Source: Welwitschia mirabilis
Lineage: Eukaryota > Gnetophyta > Gnetopsida > Welwitschiales
Reading direction: 5' to 3'
Length of the DNA stretch: 64,000 nucleotides
Assembly: GCA_051453625.1 (NCBI GenBank)
Contig: JBOZIK010000001.1
Coordinates: forward strand, 157,330,443 to 157,394,442
Shown here: positions 21,471 through 33,110 of the stretch, piece after piece
Layout of the letters: each line of letters starts with the position of its first letter
Position numbering within the stretch: position 1 is the first letter of the stretch
The notes under the pieces: generated by a model
Databases searched by the model: none
Seen by the model: only the letters and a program-made list of their open reading frames with translations
What the model was told of the DNA's origin: nothing
Made by a program: the position numbers and the translations under genes

Positions 21471-22860
21471 TTACTACTCATAGTGCAATCTGAGCTAGTA
21501 GAGATGGCCTTGGTTTTGAAATTCATATTTTCTTTGTTTTAGTCTACACAGAACATTGTACCATAATTCTTGGCCTTTTGACATTATTAGTGTAATATCT
21601 GGTTCTGAATTTCATTGGATAATTAAACTAATAATGACATCGTTTATAGTAGTTATAACAAGTAATATCATTTGTATAAACTACATCCTCATATCTTGAT
21701 TTGTAGTTTCATTAGTTGAACAAGAAAGTTAAAGTGCTAGTGGAAGCTTCATTGTGATCTAAACCACTTTATCATTTGTGCTTCTACATTATCCAAGCAT
21801 GATGTTTAAGGTCTTCTTCCCTTAAGTAAAGTTCTTATTGATTCTTTATAAGTCAGAAAGTTTTGTCTAACATGCTTTAATTCATACATTAGTTTACTAA
21901 TATCAGGTCTACGAGCTGAGTTTCCAAATGATAACCTATTACAAGAATCTCTTTTTTGTTCATATGATAATTCAGAGGAATAAAGTAATCTTTTCATTTT
22001 AGCACATACTTTTTACGATTTAATGAATTATTCAAAAATTAATTCATACCTATCTTGAAGTTCCATACCTGTTTCACCTTCATTATTTGATTTAGATTCT
22101 TCTTTTCTTTCATTATTTTCCTTTTAGATATGTACAATGGCCATGTAGGACGGATAAGCTTTTTCAACATCAAATGTTTCTACTTTGGTTGCATCCTCGT
22201 CATCATTCCATCTTGTGAAGAAAGATTTTCTTTTCTTGGGCTCTTTATTTTATGCCTTTTCTTGTAATCTGTTAGAGCTAGGACATTCTGAGGCTATGTG
22301 TCATTGTCCTTTAAAAACCCAAAATTTTAAAGTGGGAATATCAGACTTGGAAGAAAATGAAGAACTACGAGAAGTCTTACCTTTGGACTTAACTCTTACT
22401 TAAAATATGGATGATTTTCGATATTCCTCCTTTTTGTTATTCTTTCATGAAAGAAGTCTTTTGACTCGCCTTGTGATGAGAGCAAGTTTTTCATCTACAT
22501 CTTCTTTAGAGTTGTCTACTTCTGATCCTTCCTTTATTTTTCCTTTTGAAACTTGCCTTGTACTTTCAATGGATTTAAGAGCAATGGGCTTCTCTTTTAA
22601 AGCACCATCTTGAATAAGATTCATCTCATAAGCCTTTAGAGCACTTTGTAATTATTCAATCTTTATTGAGTTAAAGTCTTTTGATTCTTTTAGGGCTATT
22701 GTCTTAGGCCTATACTTTGGAATTAATGATCTAATAACCTTTTAGTTTACCTTGGCCTTAGGAAGATTTTCACTAATACCATGTATAGCATTCACTATGT
22801 TAGAGACTCTTATGAAGTATTCATGTACTTGTTCTCCATTATTCATCTTACTTTTCGTTA
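21471..22860 (-). pseudogene. Copia B gag, 5'-truncated
   Basis: The minus strand carries gag remnants: the end of the UBN2 core (VIRSLIPKYRPKTIALKES) at 22620-22820, ALITRRVKRLL, a zinc knuckle decayed to FKGQ-HIASECP (about 22265-22330), then a lysine-rich and acidic spacer. Homology stops at about 22860. The gag N-terminus, PBS and 5' LTR are absent, so Copia B is truncated here. Confidence 0.75.
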
Positions 22861-23066
22861 AATGGTGATTTGATATTAAAATTCATAAAAATAGTTGAAC
22901 GTCTAAAGAAAATGATGACTCATTCTCTTACATTTTATTAAGGTCTAAAATTAAAAATTTAATAAAGATTTTAGAAAGTTAAAAAGGTAAATGTTAAAGT
23001 GAAGGAAATAATATGTGTATATATATATATATATACACACACATATTATTGTAAATTTTGCAAATG
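22861..23066. repeat. AT-rich spacer ending in a palindromic TA/CA microsatellite
   Basis: No coding signal. 23011-23046 is (TG)2(TA)n(CA)4, nearly its own reverse complement, and lies 20 bases from the gap. Such hairpin-forming microsatellites are common places for assemblies to break. Confidence 0.8.
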
Positions 23067-23799
23067 NNNNNNNNNNNNNNNNNNNNNNNNNNNNNNNNNN
23101 NNNNNNNNNNNNNNNNNNNNNNNNNNNNNNNNNNNNNNNNNNNNNNNNNNNNNNNNNNNNNNNNNNNNNNNNNNNNNNNNNNNNNNNNNNNNNNNNNNNN
23201 NNNNNNNNNNNNNNNNNNNNNNNNNNNNNNNNNNNNNNNNNNNNNNNNNNNNNNNNNNNNNNNNNNNNNNNNNNNNNNNNNNNNNNNNNNNNNNNNNNNN
23301 NNNNNNNNNNNNNNNNNNNNNNNNNNNNNNNNNNNNNNNNNNNNNNNNNNNNNNNNNNNNNNNNNNNNNNNNNNNNNNNNNNNNNNNNNNNNNNNNNNNN
23401 NNNNNNNNNNNNNNNNNNNNNNNNNNNNNNNNNNNNNNNNNNNNNNNNNNNNNNNNNNNNNNNNNNNNNNNNNNNNNNNNNNNNNNNNNNNNNNNNNNNN
23501 NNNNNNNNNNNNNNNNNNNNNNNNNNNNNNNNNNNNNNNNNNNNNNNNNNNNNNNNNNNNNNNNNNNNNNNNNNNNNNNNNNNNNNNNNNNNNNNNNNNN
23601 NNNNNNNNNNNNNNNNNNNNNNNNNNNNNNNNNNNNNNNNNNNNNNNNNNNNNNNNNNNNNNNNNNNNNNNNNNNNNNNNNNNNNNNNNNNNNNNNNNNN
23701 NNNNNNNNNNNNNNNNNNNNNNNNNNNNNNNNNNNNNNNNNNNNNNNNNNNNNNNNNNNNNNNNNNNNNNNNNNNNNNNNNNNNNNNNNNNNNNNNNNN
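23067..23799. other. Assembly gap (733 N)
   Basis: All N. Flanks differ in base composition: AT-rich repeat to the left, a less AT-rich gene-like island to the right. Confidence 0.97.
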
Positions 23800-23947
23800 A
23801 AAGGGGGAAAGGATTGGAAAGTGTAACAACCACTGTTTGACTTCGCTGAGCGTCTCTCAGCTTCCGTGAACTCTTGCCCTTTGTATTGATTTCTCTGTGA
23901 ATTGATTTCAAACTAGAAAGGGAGCTGGAAACGACGTCTGAAGACAT
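23800..23947 (-). CDS. Possible first exon of an unidentified gene, cut by the gap
   Basis: The minus strand opens with ATG at 23947 after a purine-rich leader (GGAAGAGGGAG) and stays open for 49 codons into the gap: MSSDVVSSSLSSLKSIHRE, then a basic stretch (KGKSSRKLRDAQRS) and TVVVTLSNPFP. Base composition is much less AT-rich than the surrounding repeats. I do not recognise the protein. It could be a genuine exon, a gene fragment moved by a transposon, or chance. Confidence 0.35.
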
Positions 23948-24264
23948 CTCCCTCTTCCTGTGATGATTGGTTTAAGAGGTTTTTCTTCATGGTGGTCTGT
24001 TACAAAAAAGAAAAGTAAATGTCAAGTTGCAAGTATCACATTTTCCTGTTGATGTTTCAATTTCTGGTGGTATTTTGATAACGGCGAGTGTTTCTTAGCT
24101 GTAATGGTTCTGTTGCTCAAGCATTTTTGAGCGTGATGTTTTTCGTGGAAGCATTGGTTATAGAATAATAGCTATTACAAGTGATAATTTAATCACATGA
24201 AAGGAAGTTCCTAGCTTCTCCATGTTTGGAATGCGATAGTTAAAATGGAGGAGGAGGTAAAGTA

Positions 24265-24700
24265 CTAGAGAATGGAGGTCAAACTTCCTTCAACACAATT
24301 CTTTGACTGAGTTACATTGGAGGGAAGTAATTTTTCGCCGCTGTTTTGGGGTGAGCCAACAACTGTCCCCGTGGGCAACTGCATGGCTGCTGTGTGGGCA
24401 TAGTTGTAAGTGCCATGTGTCACCATTACTGAGGAGTCTACTGGTATTGTTTTTGTGCTCACTGCCATATGTTCATCGACTTCATGCTTATACCTTGGCC
24501 TTATCAAAAACTTCTTTGGCCTTCCTCAATCCAGTACAATTATAAAATAAAAAATAATGATTATAAAACTTTGTTATGCCTTTCAAATTATAAGCTGCCT
24601 GAATGCCATATTTAACGAAATTTTGACTCACTCGTTCAAGAGCAAATGCTTTTCTAGAGATTCTTTGCGCCTCCTTTGAATTAATTAAAATAAAGCATAT
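24265..24700 (-). pseudogene. Gene-like sequence of unknown identity
   Basis: The minus strand has two protein-like stretches. About 24700-24590 reads KEAQRISRKAFALERVSQNF then VKYGIQAAYNLKGI. 24545-24265 includes GLRKAKEVFDKAK followed, after a possible donor GTATAAG, by an 80-codon open frame (MAVSTKTIPVDSSVMVTHG, TAAMQLPTGTVVGSPQNSG). Composition is clearly less AT-rich than the flanking transposons. I do not recognise the family. With no intact frame across the whole stretch it is most likely a gene relic lying between TE insertions or a captured gene piece. Confidence 0.35.
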
Positions 24701-24846
24701 TAAAAGTGGAATTGATGTAAATGCAGTGGAGGGCCAGCGTGAGGGATGAAGAGGGTGGTCAACATTGAGAACTTAGTAGGAAATTTACTCAGCATGGCCA
24801 CACCATTTACCATCTGATAAGGAGGGAGTAGCCTTGAAAATAATAT

Positions 24847-25858
24847 TGTATTGCTAAAATATTAATGGCCAAGATTTTTTATTATTATTTTTATGTGACT
24901 TAAAATTATTTCTTATTATACACATGTGGCCCAACTAAAGAACTTTTAAAAGTATCATGTTGTTATTTAAAAAAATATTATGCCAAGCCAAATCCTTGTG
25001 TTTCTTTCTTGGGTATATCTGGTTGCCACCTTTTAATTATATTTTTCTTCCTAATAGACAATGCACTATTAAGTATTATCTTATTTAGAGTGGGACCTTA
25101 TTGTACACCTTAATCAATTAACAATTTCTTATGTTGATTAGGTTGGTCCTTGCATACTGTTCTGTTTTAAAACCTTATTTTTCAAGGTCACTTATACCAT
25201 AAAAACCACGGCCCCACTTTTTCTTAGTCAACTCCATCTCATATACTTATAACCGATTATTATTTTGTAAATGACATCTTAGTAAATTTATTCAACTTGC
25301 ATATTCTATTTCATGGCCACATGTGAGAATATGTTGAAGTGCTATTTTCTTGAGATTCATTCTTCATACATAGTTGGCTTTTTATTTGCTATGATGGTCA
25401 GCTTAGCTTAGCTTTTCGACCCAAATCATAGATTTCCATGAATATGATATTCCTCTTTAAATATCTTTGGCACTCACCTCAAATAATGAAGCAACTATAT
25501 CTTCTCTAACTTATATTTTGGTAAATATTTATTCAATGTTTTTATATTAGGCCCAAGTATTACAAGCTAAAGTAAGCAGTTCCTCTCAACCAAAATTTAT
25601 AACCTCATTATTGCCTTCTTACTTAAAACTTGTTAAGTAATTTAATCTCGGTTTTGTTTTGTCTATATTAAAGGAGCTTTACTAAGTTGCGATTCAGTTG
25701 TGATCATTCTCGCTTCAATTTAAGGGCTCCTATGAATTTAGTAATTTTTTTTATGTCCTTGCTACCAAATATAGACTTAGATTTAGTTTGTCCATATTAT
25801 TCTTAATCTGTAAAGAATTTAAATGACTAATATTAATCATTAGATTTTGGACTTTACA
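24847..25858 (+). repeat. Gypsy G1-type 3' LTR (about 1.0 kb)
   Basis: The last 390 bases match the G1 5' LTR (11783-12195) in the same orientation and end in the same ACTTTACA. The start is set at TGTATTGCTAAAATATTAATGG, which resembles the usual start of plant Gypsy LTRs after C-to-T decay. A purine-rich GGAGGGAGTA lies 17 bases upstream. It may be the 3' LTR of G1 or a solo LTR of the same family. Confidence 0.65.
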
Positions 25859-28800
25859 ATGAAGAAGATACGTGTGTAAACATGAGGACCTTTATACAAA
25901 ATATGTTTCAATTCAATTCAAAAATAAAAAAAACTTTAAAGTTTGAGGGAAAAAATTTATATTAAAAGATACAAAGGAAAATAAATTCAAAAATGGGAAG
26001 AGGCCTCTTCATATGAGAAGGATACACATTGTACATGTTAAAGACCTTCATTTTTATGAGGCAGATACACATTGTATGTGATAAATACCTTCAAGTGTAA
26101 TATATCTTAACTCTTCCATTCCTTTTACCTCCTTTTTTCCCCATAGACACCCAAAGAAAACAAAAAAATAAAAATGAAAGAAGGGGAAAAACATATGTGG
26201 AGAATAGATATTTTATATGATGAAGACCTCCATGGTACACATTTATACTATGGGGATAAGGCACTTTATATATAAAAGACCTTCATTTTCATGGGAAAGA
26301 TACACATTGTATAGATTTAAGGCCTCCATACCATCATGATCTATATGTCTTTGCTCAACATTACTGGTGAAAATTAGGAAATTAGTATGAGAATGCACTA
26401 GTTGTACTACTTTTTGAAAAACTGGAATGTAAAGCAATTATTTTTAGCTTGAGAAATGACTAGATAGTATATGAAGACTTGGATATCCATATTTTCATGA
26501 GTACAATTTGAGCCATAAGTGGACATTTTTTATATTACCACATTCATGACTTGTTTTGATTTAGATTGGATTTATGGGATATATTTGTAATTGATATCTA
26601 ATAACCTATTTCAAAGATAAAAAAGTTGGGATGTTTAATTTGATATACATATAATAGATTTCTATGTGAGTTTTTGAGAACCTTTTTCTTTTGATAAAAC
26701 ATTTTTTTCATGTTCGTAATAGTTTATAAGGGTAAAGTAATTGAACAATGAGAATACATTACATTGGATGTGGACTAGGAATTAGATTATATCTTATCAC
26801 AATAGTGTTTAAAGTATTAAACAAAATAAATTTATAGAATGTAAAGTTGTTCTTAGTTTATTTATTTGATAACCACTATGTTTTCTTTATTAAAGTTTTA
26901 ATAGAATATAACCTTTTTTTAATTAAGGAATAAATATGATTTGGAGTTTTATCTAATTGAAAAAATAATGAATGACACATTTCAATGATTTGGACTACAT
27001 TCATAAAGACAAGCATGTGTCTATCATTAATCATTATGATTAGTTTCTAAATTATGTGAATAGTTGCAGGTCAATACATTAGATGATTTTAGGTGAAAAA
27101 GAAAATGCATAAAATGAAAATTTAACCTAATTTTCCCATTCACTTCTTTTCTAAAAACACAAACCCTTATTATTCATTGTAACTATCTATTTAACAATGA
27201 AATCCTTATTGTTTTGAGCTCATATAGAACTTGCACAATCACATGTAAGCACATTTACTGACGCCATCATTATTTCACAAGTGAAACCATTAGTTTTTAC
27301 CTTCAATTAGGGTTTCTCCTCTTATAATCAAGACCTTGAAGCCTTGTCTTCATTTCCACCTACAACTCCAACACCTAAGTGCTTTCACTAATGCCATCAT
27401 CTGTTCAATCGATGCTTATGTTTCTTTTTCCCATAGCTTTCTTAGCCATAGATATCATGTTAGAAAGGTTCAAAGACTTCATTGTGGTGGGGGTATTTAA
27501 ATAATTCCTACAAAGGTACATAACTATGTATGTTAAGAAGATGTATAAAAAAGAGAGAAGAATGCTATATGTAAGAAAGTAAAAAGACTTATGATCTTCC
27601 TTTATATGATATGTGCTTGTTTCCATCTCGTATTTTCTAATGACAAGTATTAGAAAAACATGTGCTTTTTTTCTTGTTATATGCCTTAATGCGATACTTT
27701 TTTCTAACTTTCTGACTTAATTTAAACATTAGATACAATGTCTAAATTGGTTGGATGATGGGTGAAAATTAGAACTACTTTCCTAAAATTCTGTTCAAAA
27801 TCATTCAAATTATGCATAAAATTACATATCTACTTAGGAAATTTTAGAAATTCAAAAATTGCAAAGGAAATGAGAATTTTATAATGAATTTTTTCCCTCT
27901 AATCTTATAAACTTCATGAATCAAACTAAGTTTTTTCCATATGACTATTAATCAAGGATTTCTAGCTTATTGATTTGCATAAATTCCATTTTAAAAATGG
28001 GCATGGACAAGGCATGTGAAATTTTTAAATTTAGAAATAACATTTATAACACTACATTGTAAAAATTTTCTAGAAACTATCAAATGAATGGTTATAGGGT
28101 GTATTTACACTTAAATTTTTACATATTTGGCCCCTTAACCTTAGCATATTTTGAAGTAATTTATTGTTAATTATGTTTAATCTATCAAATTTAAAACTAT
28201 TATTAGTAATAACTAATTTTTACTATTTCATTTATGGGTCATCCTTAGTTCCCTAGACTTTTCTGGATCTTAATAACCAAAGGAGTTAACACCACTATCT
28301 AGACTACTAGTGTTATTGACATTTTGGGATCAAATGGGTTCTATAAATGAGGATAATTAAATAAATAAAAAGTCAGCAAATTAACCTTACAATGTATTAC
28401 TAGAGTAATCTATGAGAACTAGGAATCACATATCTAAATCTTACAACCTAAGGATATCTATTACTATTCATCTATTAATAATAATAAGAAATTAACAATT
28501 TTTTTCACCAAAGCTATAAATATTTTTAGCCCTATGAAGAGTTATTAAAGCATAGCTTACCTCAAATATTAATCATCTTTCATCTTTCATTTATCTCTTG
28601 ATTGATCATCATCCATCCAAACTATGCAATTTCATGTTTAGAATTTCAATGGCTATGATGCAAAATTATTTCATTATGAGGTTCCAAGTCTTCTTTCTCC
28701 TCACCTGGTTATGCAGGGAATGATTGACTCTTGCAACATGCATCATGTGTTATTCTAGATCTTGATTTACACTCATTTGGTATTATCTATATTGTTGCAT

Positions 28801-29755
28801 TATCTATGAATGCACTTTGAACTATAATTAAATTATTTTTGCTCTTTTAGCTTTAATTCATATAAGATTACTAGTTATGCAATAAAATATTTTAAATGTT
28901 CTTTTATATTTCTTTCTTGAATGCTTTTCTAGGATTTACATGATTGTTATCTTAGTTACCGATGTCCTTCATGGTATCTTAGTGTTTCTTGCATTTCATT
29001 GTAAGATGTAAAATTTTTATTACTTATAATTTCATTACATTTAGAATTTATAATAAATAACATATTGCTTGTCTATGAATTCTAGTTGTACTTCTTGAAT
29101 TATCTTTTACTTGGCTAGGATTTGCATGATAAATTTCCTTATAAATAATAATTTTTGAATTTCAAAAAGATATATCTAATCAAGTGGATTTAGCATTTAA
29201 TTATTTTTTAAATCTTCTTTTTATTAAAGTTATCTTCGAAACCTTTATCAATTCTTGTAATATTTGAAGTACCTTTGTAATCCTTATGAGAGAATGATAA
29301 TTAGGATTAAACACCTTAGTTTCTTATTTAAAACTATTATGTGTACCTTAATATCTAGGAAGTATCTTCCATAGATTACAATATATTATAAAAGTTAAGA
29401 TTTATTAGTTTACTGTGATGTAAGCCCTTTTCTAATGCAAAGAATGCTAAGACCTAAATGGAATACATTAAAAATCATTAAGATATTTTTTATAACATTA
29501 GTAAAAGGTAAAATAATTGATTTTAAAGCAGGCCTCTTAGAAATAATAACATCTATGAAATTTACTAAACTCTTTGAGAAGATACGTATGATGTTAATGC
29601 TATCATACACACTATCCTACTTCTAAAGGAATGTAATGTATTATCTTAGAAATCATGTCAAACATTAACAACATCATTAATGAACCATTGAAAAAGGAAA
29701 ATACTATTTTAAAATTAAGGAAAACCTCAAAAATTTGAATGGCACAAGTGCAAAA
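25859..29755. other. AT-rich region without a recognisable gene
   Basis: No frame with family resemblance. 26000-26330 holds a degenerate motif array: AAGACCTTCATTTTYATGRG followed by AGATACACATTGTA occurs near 26041 and 26272, with weaker copies between. 28230-28420 looks like LTR-type sequence. The 60-75 codon frames here are hydrophobic, AT-driven and unconvincing. Confidence 0.5.
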
Positions 29756-30000
29756 ACTACAAAGTGAAAAAAAAGAAGTAAGATTTTTAAATGATATTTT
29801 TTTGTTCATTTTTTTAAACTTTAAAGCTTGCTTTTATAAGAAAGCATGCCTAACTAGGTTTTCACTAGATTCCCTTCCCCTCTAACTATAATACCACGGT
29901 TTTCATTATTAGTATTATAGCAGTTTCCCCCTCAATATGGGAATATGCTCTTTCTGATGGAAATGACAGTGCGCAGAAAAAAATCTTGGGAATGCATACT
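29756..30000 (+). repeat. Dispersed repeat, copy 1 (partner at 56040-56268)
   Basis: GAAGTAAGATTTTTAAATGATAT and GCTTGCTTTTATAAGAAAGCATGCCTAACTAG (given here as separate short pieces) recur in the same order and orientation near 56057 and 56108. The second piece is a small hairpin (GCTTTTATA/AAAGCATGC). The identity of the element is unknown; an LTR or leader sequence is plausible. Confidence 0.65.
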
Positions 30001-30499
30001 TCAATAAAACATCAAAAGGTGTTGCCATGTGAGAAAATTACTTTGTAGATAATTAGTTAGATTTTGCTACAATCTCATAGCAATAGAATTTATGCATTAC
30101 ACATCCCATAATGCTAGGGAAAAAACATATTATACACATTCCATAGTACTAAATAAAATTGTATTACATATCTTTTAGTGCTAGGATTACAAAAGGCTTT
30201 GTATGATAACTTTGAAAATCAAATAAAGTCTGATATCTACATTCAAATAAGTTGCATTAACTCATAGTTAATCTTATCTTAGATTGAAGATATTGAAACC
30301 TTCTTGATAAGGTGGATTTATTTGAATATCAGTTGTTTATTTTATGTTCAGATGGTATATTGTATAGTGAATTCATGTCATAAAATTTTCTTAACTTTAT
30401 GGGCTAACTCGAATGCACCATTTTCTATAAGTGCATAGTATTCCTTTTTCATGTCTTAAATCAATTAATTATGTAGAATGACATCTCTAAAAGAGGTTT
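30001..30499. other. AT-rich spacer, possibly the decayed 3' part of Copia C
   Basis: No coding resemblance found on either strand. By position it would hold Copia C RT or its remains, but nothing recognisable is left. Short repeats of 'acattccatagtactaa' type occur at 30100-30180. Confidence 0.35.
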
Positions 30500-32390
30500 A
30501 TTCATCACTAGAATTCAGGTGAAGCTTATCATCATTATTAAGACATGCATGTGAGCTCTGCATAGTTCCAGGTTTTCTATTTTTATCATTAGAACACCTT
30601 GTAGAGTAGACTCTGACTAAGTAAATCATCTTCATCTTTGGAAGTGATCAACATTCTTGTTAGAACAATCTAATGAGTTGCTACTAGAACCATGTTAATA
30701 TATGTTAAGCATAAGAAAATTCTTAATTCTTCTATGTTATGTAATGAAAAAATCATTTTTGTTGAAAGAAGTTAATAAATTGAGACTAATGGACACAGCT
30801 TCATCTCAACCATAGGACATTGATAATTTAATATTTGCATAAGATGAGAGGAAGGATGCAACTTAGAAAGGTTAAGCTCAAAATCTCTTTGTGAAGTTTA
30901 GAGAGAATGGCATCATGAGAGATGATGATGATCTTATGATGCTTAAAAATAAACACATGATATCCTTTCTAGATGGTTAGATATCCCATAAATATGCCAA
31001 CACAAGCATATGTAACAAGCTTTTCATAATGTTCAGTAGGGATATGGATATAGAGCTTATGTCCAAATAGAAGAAGATATGTCATAGTAGGCTTACATCG
31101 ACTCTATTTTTAAGTAGAAGATACATCCCATTTCAAAAGCATAAGTCCTATGATTGTTTAGATAGAATACAGTACTAATAGCTTCACCTCACGAATAGGT
31201 TATACAACCATTAATGTAAATAATTAAATGTGCCATGTCCATTATGATTCAATTGATTAATTTAATGATGTCATTTTGTTGAGATGTAAATCATTAAATG
31301 TGTCATATCCATTATGATTCGATTGAACAATTTAATGATGTCATTCTGTTAAGGCATTCCTAGGCATATTTTTAAATGACAAATGCCTTCTAAAGCAAGA
31401 AAGTTCTTAAACTATATTGATGTGTATTCATCATTATTGTTAAAATTAAAAACTTTAATTTTATTACCAATTTCCTTTTCCATTTTTTCTTTGAAAATCT
31501 TGAAAATGTTTAAAGCAAGAGATTTAGATTTCATAAAATACACCTAAGCCATATACAAAAAATAATTTATGAATGATATGAAGTAGAAATATCCTTAGAG
31601 TATAGGGCCTACGATAAGATCACATAGATCACTGTGAATAAGCTAAAGCTTTGGAATAATGTACCACTTCCTAGCAAAAAAGTGTTATCATATTGCTTTA
31701 CCCCTTATACATGCTTTACATTAAGGAAAATCATATAGAATACCAAGTATAAGCCAATATTCATTTGCATGCATTATAGTTAAAGAATAAGGATTGGGAT
31801 GAATCAAGTGCACATGTCATAGAAGCGATGGGAAAATTTTTTCTTATGGGATATGACAAATAATTTCATGTATACCAACATGTCCTTGAAGATGTATTAG
31901 TTTTCCATGTATGTATCCTTTCATTATAATATTCTTAGAAGCATAAAAAATAAAAATAAAATCCTGTGTCATAGAGATGAAATGATCTTTTCTAATTACT
32001 GTGAAAAATAAGAGAAGATGTGACCTCAAAGAGGAAACATACAGAACATGAGATAGCATTCATTGTAAGAGAAAAGGTAATTAAAATGTAACTAAACCAT
32101 GACCTTCTATAAGAACTAGAGTTCTCTCTACTAGGTAAACTTGACTAGGTTTTATATGAAATCATTAAAATAATCACAACTATAGGTCATATGCTTGGTT
32201 ACACTAGCATTTAGAAGTCATGATTTATCATGATTTACAATGAAGTATGTTTTCACTAGTACATGAAAAATCATAACTATGAAAACTGCATTAGATTCAT
32301 AGTATTTGACGTTGTCTATAGAATTGAAGTTATTAGTAATTACATTTGTCTTATGATGTAGAAGCATCCTTCAAAAATAAAAATAAAGAG
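30500..32390 (-). pseudogene. Copia C protease, GAG-pre-integrase and integrase
   Basis: On the minus strand: protease-like VTKHMTYSCDYFNDF near 32200, LSHVLYVSSLRSHLLL (32059-31990) of the GAG-pre-integrase domain, a decayed HPNPYSLT...CKAC zinc-binding segment near 31700-31800, EAISTVFYLNNHR near 31150, and GIFMGYL...KGYHVF near 30990, the Copia segment after the integrase core. Many stops. Gag of the same element is on the other side of the G2 insertion (49256-49970). A 70-bp tandem duplication interrupts integrase at 31216-31355. Confidence 0.8.
31216..31355. repeat. 70-bp tandem duplication within Copia C integrase
   Basis: The segment starting GTAAATAATTAAATGTG at 31216 is repeated at 31286 with a handful of substitutions. 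70 is not a multiple of three, so it also shifts the frame. Confidence 0.85.
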
Positions 32391-32392
32391 TG

Positions 32393-33096
32393 TGTTTTAG
32401 TCAAGGATCTGTTTATTAAGATTTTAGTGTGCTTCTGTGGAAAATGAAATTTACCATGTGTAATTTTCATGAAGACACCATGTGTAATTGTCATGCAGGT
32501 TCCATGTGTGATTCTTAGGATGCTTTAAAAAGAATCTAAATGAAAGGAATATGTTACATTTAGAGGGAATAAAGGTGAAATGAATATGTTATCTTTAGAT
32601 GATATTTTTGGTTAAAGGTACAACAGGTTAATATTAGAGGATTCCTTTATGATAAAGATTCTTCATAGAGCCTTATAAATAAGAGGATATAAGGAGATGA
32701 ATTTAAGAAATTCTTTGGGAGTTGGAGTTGATAACGAAGAAGTTAGAAATCTTTAAGTTAAGAGCTTCAGAGGAGCTCTTGGTTGAGAGCTTGAGGAGAA
32801 CATTCCTTCTTTAAGATTATGACTTACTTTTGTTCTTTCTTGAGGGCTATTAAATATTAAATTAATTAAAGTAATAAATCTTGGATAACTCTTTTTAAGA
32901 ACACTATTGAGAAGAGCCCATGGAAGATTTACTAAGTGTGCTTTTAATTTGTAAGATTATCATTTCTATATCATTAGGATAAGACAATATTTCATTCCCT
33001 TTATTAATTGCACATTTTCTTCTATATTTTCTATTACTCACTAAATAAATAATCCCAAAAATTTTGTTGGGGGTTTTTGATGTTATCTTTACATCA
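32393..33096 (+). repeat. Gypsy G2 5' LTR (704 bp)
   Basis: TGTTTTAGTCAAGGATCTG... to ...TTTACATCA. It matches 48543-49255 along its whole length in the same orientation. A decayed PBS follows two bases later. Confidence 0.92.
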
Positions 33097-33098
33097 TC

Positions 33099-33110
33099 TA
33101 GTATTAGAGT
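33099..33110 (+). promoter_or_regulatory. Gypsy G2 primer-binding site, decayed
   Basis: TAGTATTAGAGT against the expected TGGTATCAGAGC: three differences, all G-to-A or C-to-T. Confidence 0.8.

Noticed and set aside
22951-23947. Several 260-317-codon frames on both strands across the N gap
   Set aside because: They exist only because N codons contain no stops. Real sequence supports just the short minus-strand piece at 23800-23947.
27405-27626. 73-codon minus frame
   Set aside because: Low-complexity hydrophobic composition in AT-rich DNA, with no motif or supporting context.
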